Assembly (NCBI RefSeq): GCF_030269925.1
Contig: NC_085119.1
Location: 16,527,001-16,591,000, forward strand
DNA length: 64,000 nucleotides
Source of the DNA: Bombyx mori
Taxonomy: Eukaryota > Arthropoda > Insecta > Lepidoptera > Bombycidae
Direction of reading: 5' to 3'
Both the position numbers and the translations under genes were made by a program. The notes beneath the pieces were generated by a model. That model worked only from the letters and a program-made list of their open reading frames with translations, was not told where the DNA came from and did not search any database. Positions 57,647-64,000 of the stretch are shown here, piece after piece (positions within the stretch are counted from its first letter, which is position 1; every line of letters starts with the position of its first letter).

Positions 57647-58094
57647 TTTTTTTTTATTTTTTTATTGCTTAGATGTGTGGACGAGCTCACAGCCCACCTG
57701 GTGTTAAGTGGTTACTGGAGCCCATAGACATATACAGCGTAAATGCGCCACACACCTTGAGATATAAGTTCTAAGGTCTCAGTATAGTTACAACGGCTGC
57801 CCCACCCTTCCAACCGAAACGCATTACGGCTTCACGGCAGAATTAGGCGGGGCGGTGGTACCTACCCGTGCGGACTCCCAAGAGGTCCTACCACCAGTAA
57901 TTACGCAAATTATAATTTTGCGGGTTTGATTTTTATTACACGATGTTATTCCTTCACCGTGGAAATCAATCGTGAACATTTGTTAAGTACGTATTTCATT
58001 AGAAAAATTGGTACCCGCCTGCGGGATTCGAACACCGGTGCATCGCTAGATACTAATGCACCGGACGTCTTATCCTTTAGGCCACGACGACTTC
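57647..58094 (-). mobile_element. Full-length Bm1 SINE nested in another Bm1
   Basis: A complete antisense copy from T-run to head. Read on the minus strand the head has GTGGCCTAAAGGATAAG (A-box-like) and GGTGTTCGAATCCC (B-box), both well kept. One of the best candidates here for a transcribable SINE. Confidence 0.96.
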
Positions 58095-58279
58095 AGACTA
58101 ATGCTGTAATGCGTTTCGGCTTGAAGGGTGGGGCAACCGTTGTAACTATACTGAGATCTTAGAACTTATATCTCAACGTGGGTGGCACGTTTTGCGTTGT
58201 AAATGTCTATGGGCTCTAGTAACCACTTAACACCAGGTGGGCTGTGAGCTCGTCCACCCATCTAAGCAATAAAAAAAAA
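58095..58279 (+). mobile_element. Bm1 SINE, right part (host of the nested Bm1)
   Basis: TGTAATGCGTTTCGG to CCACCCATCTAAGCAATAA and an A-run; the continuation of 57574-57646. Confidence 0.92.
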
Positions 58280-58428
58280 CTTTTGTCACATCATGAGATC
58301 TCCGCTGCAAGGCACATGATCGCGAATAGAGACTGCAGGTTGGATTGGAAGAGAAGATAAATCTATCTACCCTCTTTCTAGTTCGTTTTCGGGTGTTACA
58401 TTTGGATTTCAATTACTCGCACCCATAG

Positions 58429-58592
58429 ACACAGCCCACTGATTTTCTTGCTGGAGCTTCTCAGCGAGTCGCGATTACAATGCCGCGGTAGATTCTGCGA
58501 AGAACATCTCTTGCTAGGGATAGTGTTAGCAAATTTTGTCGGGTTGAGCCCAGGAGTTCACCAATCCGTACGGGCGTAGACGGTATAGCTCT
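58429..58592 (+). mobile_element. Dispersed repeat family X, internal fragment
   Basis: CTTCTCAGCGAGTCGCGATT, GCGGTAGATTCTGCGAAG and GGGTTGAGCCC: the reverse complement of the copies at 55857 and 62588. Confidence 0.7.
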
Positions 58593-58663
58593 TAAACCAC
58601 CAGCGAATGGGTAGGGCAAAAAAAAAATGCTCCGCTCCGTAAAATGTCCTTACTATACTTAAA

Positions 58664-58823
58664 TCTTCTTCTTTTTCTCCACCTTATCCCACTTGGTGGG
58701 GTCGGCACAGATAATTTTTCTATTCCATTCTCTTCTATCAGCCGTCATCTCAACACTCACTCCTCTTTCTCTCATATCGTCATTCACACACTCCATCCAT
58801 GTCTTCTTCGGTCGACCTCTTAA
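58664..58823 (-). pseudogene. LINE reverse transcriptase C-terminal fragment
   Basis: The minus-strand frame reads RGRPKKTWMECVNDDMRERG, then VSVEMTADRREW and CADPTKWDK, a common C-terminal end of lepidopteran LINE reverse transcriptases. It is open over about 50 codons to a stop after a Lys run. Upstream domains are absent. Confidence 0.75.
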
Positions 58824-58866
58824 TATACTTACTATACTTAAATAATAATGTTTATAATATTTTTTC

Positions 58867-59000
58867 TTGTTCTGGACGAGTTGGTGAACTCACGATCTAC
58901 CGGAATTAAGTAATAATCGATCGATTGATATCAGAGCATTAATTGCCAATTTAAGCCCAAACGTATTTCGGTAGAACTCACGACGGATGTACCTTTGAGG
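58867..59000 (-). mobile_element. Very decayed Bm1 SINE
   Basis: TCTGGACGAGTTGGTGAACTC, then CCGGAATTAAGTAAT, resembles the antisense Bm1 3' end. Tentative. Confidence 0.35.
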
Positions 59001-60309
59001 ACCCACGATCTGCCTGAATACCAGGAATATTGACATTTTCCAGTAATTTGTTCTTCAATAGAGCGTGATAAAAGCAATATCTTGCAAAGACCCTGCTGTA
59101 GTGGACCGTGAACGAATAAATGAGTAGTTAATTGAGGGGTAATCATTTATAAATTCATTAGCCGTTTTGGAAATATTGTGCCCATCGGTCAGTGATATCG
59201 CGCGATTGTCATTCAAGAGGTCGCTCGATTTAGACCGAGCTATAAGCGTTTTTTATGTGAATAAGTACTAAAGGTTCCAATCCTGTCTGCTTAGAGAATT
59301 TTATCTGATTAATCTGAATCCGGCTTCATGGGTTTGTAGAGATATACGACAAAGGGAAGATCTTCCATCGAGCTGGTGATATTGCTCGGTAGACCGACGG
59401 ATTGAATGTTGTTGTTCGGAACTTGTATATATGCAAGCTTATCTTGAGAATGTCAGGCATCTGTCAAATATCTTGCGTTGTGTGATGGCTACCGCCACAC
59501 GTTCATTCTTTATTTCCGAACCGATACTATTGTTGATCGAAGATAGACGAAGAAGATCTAGCCATATCTGTCTAATAGTGAGGTAAGAGTTTAAATTGAC
59601 TTTTAAGGTACTCATTAATATACAGAAAAACCCGCCCCGTTGATATTCAGCAATTATCTGTGACGTCTACGATAATGTGAATTGCCATCGTTCACACAGG
59701 TTAAGTACATTAATTAGATTACTTAATTGCGTTAAAATAACGCCTGTTTTACGTATCGAAACGATTTCGTGACAGAAGAGTTCGGCCAATCTAATTCCAG
59801 GACCACATCATTGCTAAGCAAAATAAATGACTCATTCGATGTCATTCATCTAACTAATTTGGAGTGTTGCCAGATGCGGGAGTGAATGAATGAAATTACT
59901 ACTCTAATGGTAGCCAAGATTCGCTCTGACTTGTTTAATTAAATATTTTATTCTCGTTCGGATTAATTTGTTAGTTATTTCTGTGCACAGTATTAAGATT
60001 TTTTTTTCATGTGAGATTCTTTTGCAATTTTTTTGGAACCATTATTTTGGTCAGCATTATTATTATTGGTTAAACAGCTCGTTGTGACAAATACAAAGGA
60101 AGCAAATCCGTTTTACTTGCCACCAAAGTATAGTAAAGTATGGTTGGGAGCCACTGAGTTCATCCACACTGTTTTATAAGAACATTTTGTCTTGTATTCG
60201 TCTTCAATCAGGCTCGAGAGAATGAGAACAAAAAAACATCCAGGTCTTGGTGTTAGCTGACAGAAGAGTTTTTAGTGGTAGGCAGCAGCCCAGCTATGCC
60301 AATGTTCAT
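59001..60309. other. Unique stretch
   Basis: No family recognised; short ORFs only. Confidence 0.5.
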
Positions 60310-60425
60310 CATAATCATCAGCTCACAGTGGTCCACTGTTGGACATAGACATATCCCAATATACGCCAATGAGCCCAGCCTTTGGCTCTCCTGAAAAATT
60401 TCTTGGCAGCTACCGTTACATTTCA
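60310..60425 (-). pseudogene. RTE-like LINE, last 30 codons and 3' end
   Basis: On the minus strand, 60407-60318 encodes AKKFFRRAKGWAHWRILG, then YVYVQQWTTVS and a stop, the classic RTE-like LINE C-terminus. It is followed by a short ATGATTATGATG 3' end. Everything upstream is lost. Confidence 0.75.
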
Positions 60426-62587
60426 ATGTTTCTAAGTTACAATAATTATTTAAGATCACGTCAGCCATGGGCTACTCGTAAAGAAAAAAAAAGGAATAAG
60501 TCCAAAATTTCTACTTTAAAATTGAAACTCGCTCAAAAGGACAAAAAACGGACAAGGAAAGTTAAACTTTACTCTGCGAATTAGCAAGATGGTAGTTTTT
60601 TTTCTTTCATGCATGTTGCACGAACACCAACGGACATTTTTTTTTGTTACTTTTGCCTCATTTTAGATTGGGACGCCACGCGGAGCGGACGTCACATGCA
60701 AATATGTCGTTCGTGAAAATATTTACAAGAAACGCTGCGACAGAATTTTATTCGTTTCCCGGATTTTTATTACGTGTCTTCGACGTGTTACTGACACAAA
60801 ACTGATTGTGTTGCACGTGTTGTAGAAAGTTTGTATGTTCAGAAAAATAAATTGTAGCTATGTTTATTATCTAAACATTTGACTGTATAATGTCTGTTAC
60901 TGGCCTTTGTGTTGTTGGCTTTGGAGGTATTTTCCGTACCTGTAAAAAAAAAGTAGTAACATTAGCGATTGAATAGAACAGAAAGTCTACTTAATAATCT
61001 AAAAATAAATTTAAATAATATCTAAAAATAATTATTTGGAGATTAATTAATGTCAGCATAATGAAAAATTTGTTTATTAATTGGATTTATACTAAATTTC
61101 AAAATTTCTCTCATGCATCAAGTGCAGTAATATTGTAATCTTATTACAAGCCCCAGGACCTACACAACCATTAAACCCCATTAAGAGCGGACCATCGATA
61201 CGCACTGGAAGTAAACTTCCCGACTCTAATGTTGCCAACTCGAAACGAACTCATTAAAATTATCGCTTTACTTGTTTTCCGTATCTAGCGATTGTGAGGA
61301 CCCAAACTGTGGAGGTTGTTTGACCCAATTCGCGTATCTTGAGGTAGCATCGTTTTCTTTGAAAGCGAAAATTACTTCCCGGCGGCGTCGCCTATCGGAA
61401 AACGTGTTAGTAGAATTCATTTTTTTAAAGCTGATATCATTTTTAGAGGTGTCTGTGGAAAAACTACAAAGTTTTGTGGTTTATAATCTGTGGTGGTACT
61501 TTTCGGACTTTTACTAAAACTGTTCTTCAACTGATTACAGTAAACATAAATAATATATTTTATCTCCTCTCTATTACACAATTAATATACAATAACAATA
61601 CCATTCGGCTATTTACCCTTCAACCCCTGGAAGAAGGTTTAAATTACGTACACCTCATACGGTACTCACTACATGCACGGTCAGTGAAGTTTCATAAGAA
61701 AACTTCCATTAATAAAACATATTTACTTACAAGAGTAAAATTCAAAGGTTTCCTCGAAGTTGCGTACCACGCAACAACATGTATAAATAAATGTATATTA
61801 AATGTAAGAAAAGTTTGTCTAACTTGTGAACTGCAACGGGCTATCGAATTGGTATGTACGCACAGTGCTTAGGCGATAGCGTTATTATTTTATACGTAAG
61901 TAATGGTTTTGTTCCGATTTTTTTATGTTTCGACAATCAATTAACTCAAAGTGTGGGGACATAAAATCGGACATCCATATGCAATAAAATTATTTACCGA
62001 ATTTATGCAATCTATACGACCAGTAACTCAGTGACGACTTGAAAAACGAGATTTAAGTTGTGGATATGTAATGACTATCCCACTCTTCGAGCCGAGATGC
62101 ATGATTGTTTCTAGAAAATTAGTAATGATGGTACAAAATTTAAATAAGCACGTTTTTACGATGCATGATTGTGTATGGAGTTCGCAGTTTGCCTTATGAA
62201 CTCCGATACCTGTTAATTGGACAGGCAAGAAATTAGTAAATTTTAACATTTTAAAATATTATCAAATACTACAGAAACTTCAACAGCATTCCTTTATCAG
62301 CATCGTCAGACAATTATTTCTTTTTTTTTTTTATATTATACAACGAACAAAATCGATCAAAACCGCTCGCTCATGTTATAAATACATAACCTTAGAGGGT
62401 ATTTCTTTTCGAAAGTAGAACGCGTCTTGAACGAAACATCTAACTAAAAACCTTTTCTCAGACTCGGTATTGACAAAACAGGCTGGTAGTTTTAAATATT
62501 TCTCCTGATTTGCGGTTCGATATGTCTGTGATTAATGTGAGAGGTACTATGACTAAATAAGTCAGGACATAATTTATCTTCTCTTTT
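60426..62587. other. Mostly unique AT-rich stretch with weak exon-like sites
   Basis: A plus-strand ORF at 60339-60584 is Lys-rich from A-runs. A minus-strand segment, 60946-60877, follows a good acceptor-like CTACTTTTTTTTTACAG. A plus-strand segment, 61294-61347, sits between CAG/TAG-like and GTAGCA borders. ORFs 61272-61517 and 61474-61872 (132 codons) have no recognisable motif. Confidence 0.35.
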
Positions 62588-62907
62588 TTCCCTACCTATG
62601 CTGATACCTTGAGAGGCTATTTCAGCTTCTCCTTGACGTGTAGGTGAGCTCACGGGGCTCAAACCAGGAGTGTTGCTAACACTTGCCCTAGCAAGAGCAG
62701 TGCTTCGCAGAATCAATCACCGGATAGGGAATGCGACCCATTGAGCAGATCCGGCAAGAAACTCAGTTGGCTGTGTCTATGGATTAATTTACTCGTCGAG
62801 CCCTTCATCGCAAGCGACGAGTTCGGCGAGGACGGCGACCGGTGCTTGAGGTACCTAAAAGCATCGTTAATGGATCGGGAGGATCCGTAATGACGTGTTT
62901 AGGGCGA
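62588..62907 (-). mobile_element. Dispersed repeat family X, longest copy without a tail
   Basis: Plus-strand blocks: GAGAGGCTATTTCAGCTTCT, GCAAGAGCAGTGCTTCGCAG, GATCCGGCAAGAAACTC, TCGTCGAGCCCTTCATCGC, GGATCGGGAGGATCCG and GTAATGACGTGTTTAGGGCG. Short minus ORFs here are shadows. Confidence 0.75.
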
Positions 62908-63072
62908 GGCTATTCCAGCTACGCGTGGATGCGTAGATGAGCTCAAGGGCTCAACCTGAGGGAATTAGCTAACGGTAGTGCTAGTAAGAGCAGCGCTTCG
63001 CAGAATTTAGGACCGGATCGAAATCGCGGACCACTGAAAAGATCCGGCGAGAAACATAGTCAGCTGTGTATA
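62908..63072 (-). mobile_element. Dispersed repeat family X, second copy abutting the first
   Basis: Restarts the same order directly after the previous copy: AGGCTATTCCAGCTACGCG, AGAGCAGCGCTTCGCAGAAT, AAGATCCGGCGAGAAAC. This is a head-to-tail pair. Confidence 0.72.
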
Positions 63073-63426
63073 TGGAAGCTTGTCTAATTCTGTCATGAAA
63101 CAGGATTACGATGTGTGCCAAACGGAAAAGCATTGTGAAACTTGTCATTCTCGAATAGGTCGAATAGGTCGAGCGGGGCATTAAATATCTATGGATCAGA
63201 ATAACGAGCGGATATTTGTTATTTATATCACTATATGAGAAAATGTGTAGACGTCTTAACCTGTGCTTAGCGGAGGCCGTAGGAGTCACAACGCGAATGT
63301 CGCTTGAGACAAGGGGTCAAAGTCTTAATTTTATCAACCTCCAATATAAGTAGGACTCTGGCGGGTAGTACCTATCCGTTATCTGCATCTGCTACATCTC
63401 ACCAACATTCTCTTTAACAGATGTCA
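63073..63426. other. Unique stretch
   Basis: GTCGAATAG/GGTCGA duplication at about 63153-63170. Otherwise nothing recognised. Confidence 0.5.
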
Positions 63427-63855
63427 GTTTTTATTTATTGCTTAGATGGGTGGAGGTCACCAGGAGCTCACAGCCTACCTGGTGTTAAGTGGTTACTGGA
63501 GCTCATTAGACATCTACAACGTAAATGCGCCACCCACCTTGAGATATAAGTTCTAAGGTCTCAAGTATAGTTACAACGGCTGCTCCACCCTTCAAGCCGA
63601 AACGCATTACGGCAGAAATAGGCACGGCGGTGGTACTTAACCGTGCGGAATCACAAGAGGTCCTACCATCAGTAATTACGCAAATTATAATTTTGCGGGT
63701 TTGATTTTTATTACACGATATTATTCCTTCACCGTGGAAGTCAATCGTGAACATTTGTTAAGTAAAAATTGGTACCCGCTTGCGGGTTTCGAACACCGTT
63801 GCATCGCTAGATACGAATGCACCGGACGGCTTATCCTTTAGGCCACAACGACTTT
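63427..63855 (-). mobile_element. Near full-length Bm1 SINE with tRNA head
   Basis: Antisense, complete from tail to GGCCACAACGACTTTC. It has small indels: an insertion in GGTGGAGGTCACCAGGAGCTC, a loss in CGCATTACGGC and a loss of TACGTATTTCATTAG. The B-box region reads GGGTTTCGAACACC on the plus strand. Confidence 0.94.
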
Positions 63856-64000
63856 CAAAACAAAACTAGTTTGTCTACGTATAACGTAATTATATCTTCT
63901 TACTATACGATCTAGCACTTTCACACCTTTACGAGAAGCTGTCAGATTACTTGAACCGAAGAAGCTGTTATGACTCCAAATTAAGAGCTTAGATACAAGT

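Noticed and set aside
61474..61872. 132-codon plus-strand ORF
   Set aside because: AT-rich, no motif or homologous family seen, no promoter or splice context. Noted only as part of the unique stretch.

Overview
The window looks like nuclear DNA of the silkworm Bombyx mori or a very close relative (B. mandarina). It is AT-rich and is dominated by a tRNA-derived SINE whose sequence I recognise as Bm1. About 28 clear copies and 7 badly decayed ones lie on both strands. Several lepidopteran-type Helitrons, two small inverted-repeat DNA elements, three other tRNA-derived SINEs and 5'-truncated ends of at least four kinds of non-LTR retrotransposon (LINE) fill much of the rest. I saw no LTR retrotransposon, bacterial operon, rRNA, functional tRNA gene or CRISPR array.

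I find no protein-coding gene I would defend. Most ATG-to-stop ORFs are short shadows inside repeats. The only protein sequence recognisable by family is the C-terminal end of LINE reverse transcriptases (near 12.0, 21.1-21.4, 31.5-31.7, 35.3-35.5, 53.4-53.8, 58.7 and 60.3 kb). Weak exon-like stretches (32.5-32.8, 52.46-52.65, 60.88-60.95 kb) and GC/CpG-richer patches (19.0-19.3, 22.3-22.6, 25.2-25.5, 26.5-26.7, 50.5-51.0 kb) are the best places to look for host exons or promoters. The patch at 50.5 kb carries a perfect CRE, TGACGTCA. The window is most simply intergenic DNA or part of a very long intron.

Layout: 0-9 kb has Bm1 copies, a 414-bp Helitron (4.26 kb), a 212-bp Helitron (6.2 kb) and a 214-bp Helitron (8.24 kb). 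9-17 kb has a tRNA SINE, a Helitron, a decayed R1-like LINE end, a diverged Bm1 and another Helitron. 17-27 kb is Bm1-dense with a LINE end, a tRNA SINE and CpG-richer islands. 27-38 kb holds a 368-bp hAT-type element with a perfect 8-bp target duplication, a tRNA SINE, a 272-bp element with 34-bp perfect inverted termini, and two Bm1 copies arranged tail to tail. 38-45 kb has two more Helitron pieces, a 420-bp palindrome-ended element, an R1-like LINE tail and a minisatellite of eight 102-bp units (44.40-45.21 kb). 46-54 kb has Bm1, a Helitron carrying its own insertion, the CpG-rich patch, the second 420-bp element and a LINE inside a Bm1. 54-64 kb has a Helitron, a full-length Bm1 inside another Bm1, and several copies of a second moderately repeated family.

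The most interesting observations are these. (1) The 3' end of Bm1 aligns over about 85 bp with the 3' end of the LINE at 21.1 and 53.4 kb, which points to a SINE-LINE partnership. (2) Many truncated Bm1 copies begin at the same internal base, as if a second start or subfamily existed. (3) All eight Bm1 copies that keep the tRNA head lie on the minus strand. (4) Two Helitron families share a 3' terminus but have unrelated 5' parts.
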